The notes: generated from the letters alone by a model not told the origin. A stretch of DNA of 64,000 nt from Allolucifera butyrica (GCF_900476375.1 NZ_UPPP01000069.1:22451-86450); one strand, 5' to 3'; positions 17,307 to 26,815 are shown, numbered from the stretch's first letter. A program made the numbers and translations.

Positions 17307-18863
17307 ATGCCCAAGACAAGTCCTGAACTATTTGCCGCTATTCATGTAGGATCAGAGCAGATCGGCATGCAAATTGTAGAGTATACAGACCTCCGTAGTA
17401 TTAAAATCGTTGAGCGGGCGCAACGGCAGGTTGTACTGGGGGAAGAAACGTTTAAAACGGGACGGATCGGCTTTAATTCAATCAGTGAAGTTTGCGAGTT
17501 GCTCAAAGGATATCGCCGCATGATGAGTGAATATGACGTTGGAGAATACCGGCTTATTGCCACAACCGCCATCCGGGAAGCTAAGAACCAGCAATATATT
17601 ATTGATCAAATTAAGGTAAAAACAGGTTTCAAAGTAGAAGTTGTCGATATGCCGCAAGAGATTTTTTTCAAATATGTGGCGATGTTTAAAGCGTTACAGG
17701 AGCGGCAGATAACGAAAGAAGCCGATGGTATTCTTTTCGTCGATATTTCCTCCGGCGGATTGGGATTTACCCTTTATCAGGAGCGGAAAATTAAGTATCA
17801 TCAAAACATTCATATCGGGGCTCTGAGAATTAAGGAAAGTTTTGATAAAACCCAGCGGGATTCGGCATATTTTCAGCAGGCTTTGGCTGAATATATATAC
17901 AGTACGATTGAGCTGGTGGAACAAGAGCTGGGGCAATATAAAATCAAGTATCTTGTGCTCTCGGGATTCGAGACCCGTCTTTTGCAGAAGATGCTGGGCG
18001 GAGAGCAAAGTGCTCAATTGTCCTTTGTTAGTTTGGCTGATTTTTATCATTTGTATGAACAGGTGAGAATGTTAAATTTGCCTCAGTTGATGAAAAAATT
18101 TGATTTATCCGAATCGAAAGCGGAGATGGTTCTGCCGACGATTTTGCTTTACAGCCAAATTTTATCGCTAGCCAGCAGTGATGAGATTGTTATAGCGGGT
18201 GACAGTGTAATGGACGGTATTACTTATCTTCATGTCGCTCAGCAGTATGAAGACAAATGGCTGGACATGCTGGAAGAGCAGGTTGTCAGCTTTGCCAGGG
18301 CATTAGGCCGTAAATATCAGTACGATTCTCAGCATGCCGGGCGGGTGGAGGAAGCATCGCTTTTATTGTTTGACAGGTTAGTGAAAGTTCACGGTCTGGG
18401 AAGACGGGAACGTCTGCAGCTTAAGGTGGCAACGATACTGCATGATATCGGTAAGTTTGTCAGTTTGCGGAAGCACTATTTTTATTCTTACCGCTTGATT
18501 GCTTCGTCCGATATGCCGGGTTTTTCGGAACGGGAAAAAGAGGTTATCGCGAATGTGGCCTATTACCATTCCAAAGGTACACCGAATGATTCAGACAGTA
18601 ATTTTTCGCTATTATCCATGGAACAGAAAGTAACAGTAGCTAAACTGGCCGCTCTAATCCGGCTGGCCGATGCTTTGGACCGCAGCCACCGGCAAAAAGC
18701 AGTCATTCATGATATTGTCCTGAAAGGGGACGAGATGATTATCAGTGTGTCCGCTCAAGAGGATATGTCGCTGGAAGAATGGACATTTGTGGATAAGGCT
18801 GATTTTTTTGAAGATGTATTTGGAATTCGGGCTATTCTTGAGAGACAGGCGGGATCAAGATGA
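17307..18863 (+). CDS. Degenerate Ppx/GppA-like protein with HD domain, paired with ppk
   Basis: A 518-residue paralogue of the neighbouring ppx. Overall architecture is the same (actin-like fold then HD domain), but the phosphatase motifs have decayed: the DxGSNS motif reads AIHVGSEQIG, the GEEEA catalytic-glutamate stretch reads DMPQEIFFKY, and the DLGGGSTEL loop reads VDISSGGLGFTL. The HD part keeps LHDIGK and a LIRLADALD segment, so metal-dependent phosphohydrolase chemistry or nucleotide sensing remains possible there. It overlaps ppk by four bases (ATGA), implying a 1:1 product and functional partnership. I infer a regulatory or scaffolding role for polyphosphate kinase rather than a classic exopolyphosphatase. 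Confidence 0.8.
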   Translation: MPKTSPELFAAIHVGSEQIGMQIVEYTDLRSIKIVERAQRQVVLGEETFKTGRIGFNSISEVCELLKGYRRMMSEYDVGEYRLIATTAIREAKNQQYIIDQIKVKTGFKVEVVDMPQEIFFKYVAMFKALQERQITKEADGILFVDISSGGLGFTLYQERKIKYHQNIHIGALRIKESFDKTQRDSAYFQQALAEYIYSTIELVEQELGQYKIKYLVLSGFETRLLQKMLGGEQSAQLSFVSLADFYHLYEQVRMLNLPQLMKKFDLSESKAEMVLPTILLYSQILSLASSDEIVIAGDSVMDGITYLHVAQQYEDKWLDMLEEQVVSFARALGRKYQYDSQHAGRVEEASLLLFDRLVKVHGLGRRERLQLKVATILHDIGKFVSLRKHYFYSYRLIASSDMPGFSEREKEVIANVAYYHSKGTPNDSDSNFSLLSMEQKVTVAKLAALIRLADALDRSHRQKAVIHDIVLKGDEMIISVSAQEDMSLEEWTFVDKADFFEDVFGIRAILERQAGSR

Positions 18864-20962
18864 CAGAATTTGATAAACCGGGTTATTTTTTAAACCGGGA
18901 ACTAAGCTGGTTGAAATTTAACATGCGGGTGCTGCAGGAGGCGGATGATAAAGCGAACCCTCTCCTGGAACAGCTGCGGTTTATTGCTATTTTTGCTTCG
19001 AATCTGGATGAGTTTTTTATGATCCGGGTGGCCGGATTGCAGCAGCAACTGGAAAGCGGCATTAATAAGCAGGATGCCGCCGGTCTGACCGTAAAGCAGC
19101 AGTTGGAAGAAATATCGCGGGCTGTCCATGCCATGGTCAAGACGCAGTACCGTTATCTGCGGACTATCTTGCAGGAATTGATTAAACAGGAAATCCTGGT
19201 TACTGATGTGGAAAGCTTGTCGGAGAAAAATAAAGCCTGGGCGGAAGACTATTTCTTACACACCGTTTATCCGGTCATAACGCCCTTGGCGGTAGATGCG
19301 TCCCATCCCTTTCCCTTTTTGGCTAATCGCAGCCTGAATCTGGCAGTCATGCTGGGTCATGAACGGGAATGCATGACGGCGGTTGTTCAAGTTCCGGCCG
19401 TACTGCCCCGGATTATACCAATACCCGGCGGCGGCAAGAAAAAGAAATTTATTTTACTGGAAGAGTTAATCCGGTCCTTTTGCTTTCACCTGTTTCATGG
19501 GTATATACTCAAGGACATTTTGGCGTTCCGTATTACCCGCAATTCGGATTTATCCATTGACGAAGAGGAATCGGAGGACCTTTTGGCTCTGGTAGAAAAA
19601 TCACTGCGGCAACGGAAGCGAGGACAGGGCGTTCGTCTCGAGCTAAGCAAAACAGCTAATAAAAATCTGAAAAACTTTCTGATTGACGCCCTAAAAATAG
19701 AAGGACAAGATATTTATGAAATCAATGGCCCCATTGACCTTACCTTTCTCATGAAATTCGTCGATTTGCCGGAAGGTGATTTTTTACGCTATCCTGCTTT
19801 TGTGCCGCAAGTGCCGGCGGATCTTGTGGAGGTTGATGATTTGTTTGCGGCTATCCGGGAGAGGGATATCTTGCTGCATCATCCCTATGAGTCCTTTGAA
19901 CCGGTTGTTGAGTTGATCCGGCGGGCGGCCGCAGACCCGGACGTTTTAGCGATTAAGCAGACCTTGTACCGGGTAAGCGGCAATTCGCCGATTGTCCGTG
20001 CGTTGGCACAGGCGGCGGAAAATGGCAAACAAGTGACGGTGCTGGTGGAATTGAAAGCCCGTTTTGATGAAGAGAGAAACATTCTTTGGGCCAGGCAGTT
20101 GGAAGAAGCGGGCTGCCATGTGATATATGGTTTGGTTGGCTTAAAGACTCATGCCAAAATTTTGTTGGTGGTGAGGCGGGAAAGCAGCGGCATTAAACGG
20201 TATGTCCACATGGGGACCGGTAATTATAATGATGCCACCGCCCGTGTCTATACCGATATGGGACTTTTTACAGCCAATGACCAAATGGGAGCCGATGCAT
20301 CGGCGTTTTTCAATTTGCTGTCCGGGTATTCCGATCCACCTGTATGGAATAAGATTGTAGTCGCCCCCATGGGTTTGCGGCGGAAATTGGAAGAGTTGAT
20401 TGCCCGGGAGATTGAACATGTAGAGAACGGTAAAACCGGCCGGATTATAGCCAAGATGAACGCGCTGGTGGATAAAGAAATCGTTTTAAAGTTATATGAA
20501 GCAGCCCATAAAGGGGTAAAAATTGATTTGATCATAAGAGGGATCTGCATTTTACGGCCAGGCTTGCCCGAGGTTAGTGAAAACGTTTCCGTACGCAGTA
20601 TTGTAGGCCGTTTTTTGGAGCATAGCCGGATTTTCTATTTTGCTAACGGGGGCGATGAAAAAGTTTATCTGTCCAGCGCCGATTGGATGACCCGGAACTT
20701 GCGGGAGCGGGTAGAACTTTTCTTTCCCGTGGAAGATCCCCGTCAGGCGGAACGGATTAGAGGATTGCTGGATCTGATGCTAAAAGACAATCAAAAGGCC
20801 CATATTATGAAAAGCGATGGAACGTACCGCCGGGCAGACCGGCGGGGAAGAGCGGGAACAAACAGTCAGGAATTATTTTACGAGATGGCCCAACTGGCAG
20901 CTAAACCGCAGGATATTACATTGGAACAAATGCTTAAGCCGATGTATAGAAAACAAGAGTAA
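18860..20962 (+). CDS. ppk: Polyphosphate kinase 1
   Basis: Makes inorganic polyphosphate from ATP, reversibly. The 700-residue protein has the N-terminal PPK domain (NRELSWLKFNMRVLQEA, SNLDEFFMIRVAGL), the middle domain and the phospholipase D-like C-terminal domains with the catalytic histidine motifs KTHAK (about residue 430) and HMGTGNYN (about residue 450), plus LHHPYESF. Length is normal. ATG 18860 overlaps the stop of the ppx-like gene and an intrinsic terminator follows the gene. Confidence 0.95.
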   Translation: MTEFDKPGYFLNRELSWLKFNMRVLQEADDKANPLLEQLRFIAIFASNLDEFFMIRVAGLQQQLESGINKQDAAGLTVKQQLEEISRAVHAMVKTQYRYLRTILQELIKQEILVTDVESLSEKNKAWAEDYFLHTVYPVITPLAVDASHPFPFLANRSLNLAVMLGHERECMTAVVQVPAVLPRIIPIPGGGKKKKFILLEELIRSFCFHLFHGYILKDILAFRITRNSDLSIDEEESEDLLALVEKSLRQRKRGQGVRLELSKTANKNLKNFLIDALKIEGQDIYEINGPIDLTFLMKFVDLPEGDFLRYPAFVPQVPADLVEVDDLFAAIRERDILLHHPYESFEPVVELIRRAAADPDVLAIKQTLYRVSGNSPIVRALAQAAENGKQVTVLVELKARFDEERNILWARQLEEAGCHVIYGLVGLKTHAKILLVVRRESSGIKRYVHMGTGNYNDATARVYTDMGLFTANDQMGADASAFFNLLSGYSDPPVWNKIVVAPMGLRRKLEELIAREIEHVENGKTGRIIAKMNALVDKEIVLKLYEAAHKGVKIDLIIRGICILRPGLPEVSENVSVRSIVGRFLEHSRIFYFANGGDEKVYLSSADWMTRNLRERVELFFPVEDPRQAERIRGLLDLMLKDNQKAHIMKSDGTYRRADRRGRAGTNSQELFYEMAQLAAKPQDITLEQMLKPMYRKQE

Positions 20963-20965
20963 GAG

Positions 20966-20992
20966 AATCGCCCGCATGGGCGATTTTTTTTG
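20966..20992 (+). terminator. Terminator of the ppx2-ppk operon
   Basis: AATCGCCC (20966-20973) and GGGCGATT (20978-20985) around a four-base loop, followed by T8. Confidence 0.9.
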
Positions 20993-21001
20993 ATACACTG
21001 C

Positions 21002-21130
21002 TCCGCCTACGCTTATGACAAGATGATCCTTCTGCCTGGATTGTTCGCCCAAAATAATTTCCAGATAGTTTCCCTGCGCTCCTAGCCCTGCGCCATGGAC
21101 CGAAAAAAACGCGTCAGCGGTTTTTCTTAT
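21002..21130. repeat. Dispersed repeat E1, full copy A
   Basis: About 125 bp that aligns almost end to end with 61654-61776: shared blocks include GATCCTTCTGCCTGGATTG, TTGTTCGCCCAAA, TTTCCAGAT and GTTTCCCTGCGC, ending in a GCG...CGC-type hairpin with T-run. No convincing coding frame spans it. Shorter fragments of the same tail occur at 6.7, 15.6 and probably 23.2 kb. Confidence 0.75.
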
Positions 21131-21135
21131 TTTTC

Positions 21136-21164
21136 TTGACCGTAAAAAAACGGCTTGGTATAAT
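21136..21164 (+). promoter_or_regulatory. SigmaA-type promoter of paaK
   Basis: TTGACC (21136-21141) and TATAAT (21159-21164) with a 17-bp spacer, about 100 bp before the paaK start. It begins immediately after repeat E1. Confidence 0.75.
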
Positions 21165-21261
21165 GTTGGCAAAATTGTATACATTGTGCGCGGGAAAAAG
21201 AGAAATGTCTATGGAGTTTTTGTCTTGCGCCGGAATGGCAGGGATATTAGGAGGGGACAAA

Positions 21262-22560
21262 ATGTATTGGAATCAACCGATGGAAACGATGGAGCGGGAA
21301 GAATTAAGTAAGCTGCAAAGTGGCAAGTTGCGGGACATGATAGACCGCATCTATCGTCAGGTACCGTTTTACCGGGCTAAAATGCAGGCCGCCGGCCTAT
21401 TGCCGGGGGATGTAAATAACCTGGAGGATATTAAGAAACTGCCGTTTACTATAAAGCAGGATATGCGGGACAACTATCCGTATGGTTTGTTTGCCGTTCC
21501 TCCCAGTGAAATTGTCCGTATTCATGCTTCAAGCGGTACAACGGGAAAACCGACGGTGGTCGGTTATACTAAACGGGATCTCGGAATTTGGGCGGAAGCG
21601 ATGGCCAGAGCCTTAACCGCAACCGGGGTTACCAGACAGTCTTACATTCAGATTGCCTACGGCTATGGGCTATTTACCGGCGGACTGGGCGTTCACTATG
21701 GCGCCGAGCTTATTGGCGCTTCTGTCATTCCCGTATCAAGCGGCAATACCTCTCGTCAGATTATGTTAATGAAAGATTTTGGTACCACGGTGTTGGCCTG
21801 TACACCGTCCTATGCCTTATATATTGCGGAAACCATGCGGGAAATGGGTATTTCCCCGGCTGACACCTCGCTAAAAGTGGGCATATTTGGGGCAGAACCC
21901 TGGTCGGAAAATATGCGGCGGGAAATTGAGTCACAGCTTAATATTAAGGCAATTGACATTTATGGCCTGAGTGAAATCATCGGCCCGGGTGTGGCGTGTG
22001 AATGCCAGATGCAGGACGGACTACATATCAACGAAGATCACTTTTATCCGGAAATCATCAATCCCCTAACAGGCGATCCCCTGCCTGACGGCGAAAAAGG
22101 AGAATTGGTAATTACAACGATTACCAAAGAGGGCATGCCGCTGGTCCGTTACCGGACCCGGGACTTAACCACCCTGAATCATAGCGTGTGCACTTGCGGC
22201 CGGTCATTGGTGAGGATGAGCAAGGTACTGGGACGCAGTGATGATATGTTGATTATCCGGGGAGTCAACGTATTTCCTTCCCAGGTGGAAACGGTGCTTT
22301 TGAGCCTGGGCGAAACGTCGCCACATTATCAGTTAATTGTGGAACGGGAAGATAATTTGGACAGTTTGACCGTGCTGGTGGAGATGACGGAAAATATGTT
22401 TAGCGATGAGGTACGAGGCTTGGAGGCACTGGAGCATAAAATTGCGGCTCAGCTAGCTTCCGTACTGAATATCACGGCCAAAGTCCGCCTTGTAAGCGCT
22501 AAAGCTCTTGAGCGCAGTGAAGGAAAGGCCCAGCGGGTAGTTGATAAAAGAAAAATTTAG
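21262..22560 (+). CDS. paaK: Phenylacetate-CoA ligase family protein (PaaK)
   Basis: ATP-dependent aryl-acid CoA ligase of the ANL superfamily; activates phenylacetate or a related aryl acid from amino acid breakdown. The 432-residue protein has the AMP-binding signature [16 protein letters not shown], the [12 protein letters not shown] motif, RYRTRDLT and the C-terminal [20 protein letters not shown] hinge. ATG 21262 has the site TAGGAGGGG; an open frame extends upstream but runs through the promoter. It forms an operon with an ACT-domain gene, a pairing often seen with indolepyruvate ferredoxin oxidoreductase genes in anaerobes, though those are not here. Confidence 0.9.
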   Translation: MYWNQPMETMEREELSKLQSGKLRDMIDRIYRQVPFYRAKMQAAGLLPGDVNNLEDIKKLPFTIKQDMRDNYPYGLFAVPPSEIVRIHASSGTTGKPTVVGYTKRDLGIWAEAMARALTATGVTRQSYIQIAYGYGLFTGGLGVHYGAELIGASVIPVSSGNTSRQIMLMKDFGTTVLACTPSYALYIAETMREMGISPADTSLKVGIFGAEPWSENMRREIESQLNIKAIDIYGLSEIIGPGVACECQMQDGLHINEDHFYPEIINPLTGDPLPDGEKGELVITTITKEGMPLVRYRTRDLTTLNHSVCTCGRSLVRMSKVLGRSDDMLIIRGVNVFPSQVETVLLSLGETSPHYQLIVEREDNLDSLTVLVEMTENMFSDEVRGLEALEHKIAAQLASVLNITAKVRLVSAKALERSEGKAQRVVDKRKI

Positions 22561-22586
22561 GCAGTTAGAATAAGGAGGGAGACAAC

Positions 22587-23030
22587 ATGATTATTCGGCA
22601 GATTTCAGTATTTGTAGAGAACAGGCCGGGTACACTAGCCGAAGTACTGGCTGTGCTTAAAGAGCATGGTGTGAATATGAGGGCGCTGTCCGTTGCGGAT
22701 ACTTCCGATTTCGGCATTCTCCGGCTGATTGTGAACGAACCGGAAAAGGTGGAACGAGTGTTGCGCGGCGCCAAATTTGCTGTTAAAACAACCGAGGTGT
22801 TGGCTATTACGGTAGAGGACCACCCGGGAAGTCTTTTGGGCCAGATTGAAAAGCTAAGCTCCGCCGGTATTAGCGTTGAATATATGTATGCCTTTGCGGC
22901 TGCTCCCGAGCAAGAGGCAAGGGTTGTTCTGAAAGTTGATGATTTAACCCGGGCCGAGCGTCTGATTTGCGGTGAGGAAGGCTGCTCAACCCCCTATGAA
23001 CCATCGGAAGCTCCCGGATTTTACTGGTAA
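22587..23030 (+). CDS. Tandem ACT-domain protein
   Basis: A 147-residue protein made of two ACT domains (IIRQISVFVENRPGTLAEVL near the start; VLAITVEDHPGSLLGQIEKL near residue 70), the fold that binds amino acids in regulatory proteins. Both keep the PG(T/S)L turn. AAGGAGG precedes ATG 22587, 26 bases after paaK. By context it may sense an aromatic amino acid for the upstream ligase; no catalytic domain is present. Confidence 0.85.
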   Translation: MIIRQISVFVENRPGTLAEVLAVLKEHGVNMRALSVADTSDFGILRLIVNEPEKVERVLRGAKFAVKTTEVLAITVEDHPGSLLGQIEKLSSAGISVEYMYAFAAAPEQEARVVLKVDDLTRAERLICGEEGCSTPYEPSEAPGFYW

Positions 23031-23070
23031 GCCGTCTCGATAGGCACAAACCCAATCAATTAAACTAACT

Positions 23071-23104
23071 TCTTTTGTGTGTCAGAGTATCTGTGACACA
23101 CAGG
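23071..23104. other. Hairpin without T-tract after the ACT-domain gene
   Basis: TGTGTGTCA and TGACACACA form a nine-base stem around a loop of about nine bases. There is no U-tract, so it may act as an mRNA end-protecting or processing structure upstream of the terminator at 23160. Confidence 0.45.
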
Positions 23105-23159
23105 CTAAGTTCAAAGGCACGGAGTGCCAACCATACAGATGAGCTCTGAACTACGAGCA

Positions 23160-23190
23160 AAAGACCGCGTTTTTAGCGGTCTTTCTTAAT
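23160..23190 (+). terminator. Terminator after paaK-ACT operon (E1-tail-like)
   Basis: AAAGACCGC (23160-23168) and GCGGTCTTT (23176-23184) with a seven-base loop and T-rich tail. The stem is the same as the E1-linked stem at 6688-6709. Confidence 0.75.
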
Positions 23191-23284
23191 TGTTTTTACG
23201 GATTTTCCCTCTACAGGCAGGATTTTTTCTTATGTTGACCGTATTATATAAACGAATTTTATGAAAAGAAAGGTGTGTAAAACC

Positions 23285-23578
23285 ATGAGCAATCAGTTTA
23301 AGGTGGGTATTCGCACCGCAAAAGACGAATATGGATATATTGTTTATGATTTGGACAACAAGACGGTGCAGGTCGTTTTAGCGAATGAAAAGGCTCGCCA
23401 GGATGTGGAAAACTATTTGGCCGGAACTTATGTTATCCCCAGCGCGGATCAAACCTTGCTGGATTTTCAGGAAACGACGGTTGAACCTACATCTAGTTTG
23501 GACAATCTTAAGCTGGCGTTGACCCGGATGTGGGGAAAAACCGGAGTCTATGTAGATTGGAGTCATCCTGTGCCTTGA
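23285..23578 (+). CDS. Conserved hypothetical small protein
   Basis: A 97-residue soluble protein I do not recognise. It starts SNQFKVGIRTAKDEYGYIVYDLDNKTVQVVLANEK, suggesting a small beta-rich domain, then a helical VENYLAG segment and an acidic loop. ATG 23285 is preferred over the in-frame ATG at 23261 because AGAAAGGTG lies eight bases before it. It is followed at once by a cluster of DnaA boxes; whether the gene and the boxes are linked is unknown. Confidence 0.6.
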   Translation: MSNQFKVGIRTAKDEYGYIVYDLDNKTVQVVLANEKARQDVENYLAGTYVIPSADQTLLDFQETTVEPTSSLDNLKLALTRMWGKTGVYVDWSHPVP

Positions 23579-23579
23579 G

Positions 23580-23687
23580 TTATCCACAGAATTATACACA
23601 AAAAGTCTGTTTATGTGGATAACTTTGTGGGGAAATTGAGGGTAACAACCCAAAATAGACAAAAACCGGGATTGAACCTGTGGATAA
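23580..23687. promoter_or_regulatory. DnaA-box cluster
   Basis: Four DnaA boxes in 108 bp: TTATCCACA at 23580-23588 (+), TTATACACA at 23592-23600 (+), and TGTGGATAA at 23614-23622 and 23679-23687 (both minus-strand TTATCCACA). Three are perfect consensus. No dnaA, dnaN or AT-rich unwinding region adjoins, so this is more like a non-origin DnaA-binding cluster than oriC, but an origin is not excluded. Confidence 0.75.
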
Positions 23688-23791
23688 CTGGGGTTGTTTC
23701 TGGGGAAAACTTCAAGCAGCCAAGAACTTGACTTTACTTATGGGGTATGATACAATCCTTTTTGTCGGTAAAACGGAAGACTTTTATTCGT

Positions 23792-23868
23792 CTGCCCGTA
23801 GCTCAGCTGGATAGAGCGTTTGACTACGAATCAAAAGGCCGGAGGTTCGAATCCTCCCGGGCAGGCCA
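23792..23868 (+). tRNA. tRNA-Arg(ACG)
   Basis: 77 nt including encoded CCA. Acceptor CTGCCCG pairs with CGGGCAG; the anticodon loop CTACGAA gives ACG at 23826-23828; T-loop TTCGAAT. The A34 is the target of TadA, encoded at 57.6 kb. Confidence 0.95.
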
Positions 23869-23930
23869 TAGCTACCGTAAGAGGGTTTTACGGTTATGTA
23901 AAGCTTTTTATTTTGTTAAATAAATTTACG

Positions 23931-24009
23931 GGACTGGCGTGTATCAAGTACGTCAGTTCCTTTTTTTAGTGAAATTAAGTTTGATGACCGCGTCAGGCGG
24001 TCTTTTTTA
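23931..24009 (+). terminator. Two terminators after tRNA-Arg(ACG)
   Basis: First: GGACTGGCGT/ACGTCAGTTCC with T7 (23931-23967). Second: GACCGC/GCGGTC around GTCAG with T6 (23985-24009), resembling the E1-linked terminator stem. Confidence 0.75.
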
Positions 24010-24138
24010 CTGTCACCACGTTAACGTGTGGGAGGCCTTTCTTTATCCTGATCATTGTTGATAAAATACAAAAACATAGGATACCCTAAAATAATTGCAC
24101 GGTGGACGACGGTTACTGCGGCAGGAGGGGACCCTAAC

Positions 24139-24167
24139 TTGTATTGGAACTAAATGTAATGTATAAT
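24139..24167 (+). promoter_or_regulatory. SigmaA-type promoter of rnjA
   Basis: TTGTAT (24139-24144) and TATAAT (24162-24167) with a 17-bp spacer, about 80 bp before the rnjA start. Confidence 0.7.
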
Positions 24168-24247
24168 AGATTGACTGCATCAGCGAACGTGATCACGATG
24201 ATTCAATATTGCGCGGACGGTATCAAATTAAATGGAGGGATTATTTT

Positions 24248-25909
24248 TTGGAACAAAATAATAAATTACTGATTATTCCGCTTGGCGGGTTGGGCGAAAT
24301 CGGCAAAAACATGACTGTTTTTCAGTATGGCGAGGACATCGTTATTTTGGATGCCGGGCTTGCCTTTCCGGAAGACGAGATGTTGGGGATTGATCTGGTT
24401 ATACCGGATATTACTTATTTATTGGACAACCGGGATAAAGTACGGGCCGTTGTCCTGACTCACGGACATGAGGATCATATCGGGTCTTTGTCCTATCTCC
24501 TGAAAGAGATTAATGTGCCTGTTTATGGTACAAGACTGGCATTGGGATTGGCGGAAGAGCGGTTAAAAGAAAACCGGGTGTCGGGTTACCAATTGATGCC
24601 CGTCAGGCCGGGAGACCAAATAACCCTGGGAGCGTTTCAAATCGGTTTTATTCAAGGCAGCCATTCCATTCCGGATGCCTGCGGCCTGTATTTCAAAACA
24701 CCTGTGGGCACTGTCGTTCATACCGGGGACTTTAAAATTGACCAAACGCCGGTGGATGGCAAGTTAATTGATATTCATAAATTTGCTGAATTGGGAAATC
24801 AGGGAGTTTTAGTGCTAATGTCAGACAGCACGAATGCCGAACGGCCCGGATATACAGGTTCGGAGCGTGAGGTTGCCATGGCGTTGGAGGAAGAATTTAA
24901 AGACGCCAAAGGCCGGGTTATTATGGCTACGTTCGCTTCGAATGTATCCCGTATTCAGCAGGCTGTTCATTCGGCCTGTAAGTATAGGCGCAAAGTCGTG
25001 GTGCTTGGCCGGAGTATGGTTAATGTTGTGAATATTGCCATGGAACTGGGATACCTGGAGATGCCCGAAGGAATGCTGATTGAAGCGGAGGAAATGAAGC
25101 GGTATCGGGATGAGCAAATCCTCATTCTTACTACCGGCAGCCAGGGAGAGCCTATGTCCGGTTTAAGCCGCATGGCTACCAACAATCACCGAAGTGTGTC
25201 TATTAGTCCGGGGGATACTGTTTTGATTGCGGCGACACCCATTCCGGGGAATGAAACGTCCGTATCAAAAACCATCGATAATCTGCTCCGTTTAGGGGCC
25301 CAGGTGGTATATGAAAGAATCTCGGGTATCCATGTTTCCGGTCACGCCAGCCGGGAAGAACTTAAACTGATGCTGAATCTGGTGAGGCCCAAGTTTTTTA
25401 TCCCGGTGCACGGAGAATACCGTATGCAAAAGCAGCATAGCAAAATTGCCGAGGGGTTGGGAGTTCCCCGCGAGAATATTTTTGTGGGAGAAAACGGAGA
25501 TATCTTCGAATTTACCAAAGACACAGGCCGGGTTGCCGGAAAAGTTAAGGTGGGAAAGGTCTTTGTTGACGGACTGGGCGTCGGGGATGTCGGTAATATC
25601 GTCATTCGCGACAGACAGCAGCTTTCCAAAGAAGGCATCTTGATTGTCGTTGTAACCCTAGATAAACAGAAGGGCGTTTTGTTGTCGGGCCCCGATTTGG
25701 TATCACGCGGCTTTGTTTATGTCCGGGATTCGGGCGAACTTATGAATGAGGCTCAGAACAGAGTAAAAGTGGCGCTGGAGCGCTGCGAATCCGGCAAGAT
25801 TACGGATTGGTCTTCTATAAAGCTTCAGATTCGTGAGGTTTTAGGCAAATATCTTAATGAAAAAACCGGACGCCGCCCCATGATTTTACCGATTATTATT
25901 GAAGTATGA
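24248..25909 (+). CDS. rnjA: Ribonuclease J
   Basis: Metallo-beta-lactamase/beta-CASP nuclease with 5' exonuclease and endonuclease activity in mRNA decay and rRNA maturation. The 553-residue protein has the HGHEDHIGSL zinc motif, beta-CASP motifs (SDSTNAERPG, TFASNVSRIQ), the ISGIHVSGHAS segment and the C-terminal domain. TTG 24248 follows GGAGGG at eight bases and gives the standard length near 555; the longer frame from 24209 has no such site. Monocistronic behind its own promoter. Confidence 0.93.
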   Translation: MEQNNKLLIIPLGGLGEIGKNMTVFQYGEDIVILDAGLAFPEDEMLGIDLVIPDITYLLDNRDKVRAVVLTHGHEDHIGSLSYLLKEINVPVYGTRLALGLAEERLKENRVSGYQLMPVRPGDQITLGAFQIGFIQGSHSIPDACGLYFKTPVGTVVHTGDFKIDQTPVDGKLIDIHKFAELGNQGVLVLMSDSTNAERPGYTGSEREVAMALEEEFKDAKGRVIMATFASNVSRIQQAVHSACKYRRKVVVLGRSMVNVVNIAMELGYLEMPEGMLIEAEEMKRYRDEQILILTTGSQGEPMSGLSRMATNNHRSVSISPGDTVLIAATPIPGNETSVSKTIDNLLRLGAQVVYERISGIHVSGHASREELKLMLNLVRPKFFIPVHGEYRMQKQHSKIAEGLGVPRENIFVGENGDIFEFTKDTGRVAGKVKVGKVFVDGLGVGDVGNIVIRDRQQLSKEGILIVVVTLDKQKGVLLSGPDLVSRGFVYVRDSGELMNEAQNRVKVALERCESGKITDWSSIKLQIREVLGKYLNEKTGRRPMILPIIIEV

Positions 25910-25996
25910 CAAGTTTCGGCCAGACAACCTACTAGGCTGACGTGTATGAAGATAAAGTTTTTGTAATAGTTAGAGCAAATACTTGGAGGCTTTTAT

Positions 25997-26815
25997 ATGA
26001 CACTGTTTCAATCACTCGTTTTTGCGGTGATTCAGGGAATTACCGAGCTCTTCCCGATTAGTAGTGTAGCACATGGCGTTTTGACACCCTATTTTTTCCA
26101 TTGGAATTTAGCGCCTAGCTTTCTGAAAGAGCATTTTTTACCTTTTGTGGTAATGCTGCATCTGGGAACAGCGACGGCGCTGCTTTTATTCTTTGGTACG
26201 GAATGGATTCGGATTATCCGCTCCCTATTTACTAAAGACAGGCAAGCAAGAAAATTGTTATGGTTAATTGCGGCCGGAACATTTCCTGCCGCGTTATTGG
26301 GTTTTATCCTGGAAAAAACGATTCGTCATGCTTTTAGTAATGTGACCAGCGCCGCAGTTTTTTTAATTATTAACGGCTTTCTTCTTTATTGGGGCGAAAA
26401 ATTAAAAGGCCATGGCCGCAAAGAAATTAATGACCTTACCTACGGGCAGGCCGCTATTGTGGGAGTATTCCAGGCATTGGCGCTGATTCCCGGTTTTTCG
26501 CGGTCGGGCGCAACCATTACGGCAGGATTTTGGATGGGATTACGGCATGAGGCTTCCGCACGGTTATCTATGTTGCTGGCAACGCCAATAATTATCGGGG
26601 CGGGGATTATTGAGATCCCTAAATTGCTCCATATTAGTACCACGGGTTTGCTGCAAATTTCTCTTATTGGTGGAGTTGTCGCCGGCATTATGGCATACTT
26701 GAGTGTCTGGGCGCTAATGAAATGGTTTCATACTAATGAGATAAACGCTATGCGTCCATTTTCCTGGTATTGCTGGCTAGTTGGGATCGGTGTGTTAGCC
26801 AGCCAGCTTTTGTAA
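25997..26815 (+). CDS. uppP: Undecaprenyl-diphosphatase UppP (BacA family)
   Basis: Integral membrane phosphatase that recycles undecaprenyl diphosphate for peptidoglycan and surface polymers. 272 residues, seven to eight hydrophobic segments. The first motif reads GITELFPISSVAHGVL instead of the usual GITEFLPISSSGH, keeping the key Glu, Ser and His; the second motif PGFSRSGATIT is intact. This divergent first motif is seen in a UppP subgroup. TTGGAGG precedes ATG 25997 and a terminator follows. Confidence 0.85.
   Translation: MTLFQSLVFAVIQGITELFPISSVAHGVLTPYFFHWNLAPSFLKEHFLPFVVMLHLGTATALLLFFGTEWIRIIRSLFTKDRQARKLLWLIAAGTFPAALLGFILEKTIRHAFSNVTSAAVFLIINGFLLYWGEKLKGHGRKEINDLTYGQAAIVGVFQALALIPGFSRSGATITAGFWMGLRHEASARLSMLLATPIIIGAGIIEIPKLLHISTTGLLQISLIGGVVAGIMAYLSVWALMKWFHTNEINAMRPFSWYCWLVGIGVLASQLL

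Noticed and set aside
21136..21261. Upstream extension of the paaK frame to 21136
   Set aside because: The extension starts inside the TTGACC promoter element and lacks a ribosome site; ATG 21262 has TAGGAGGGG.
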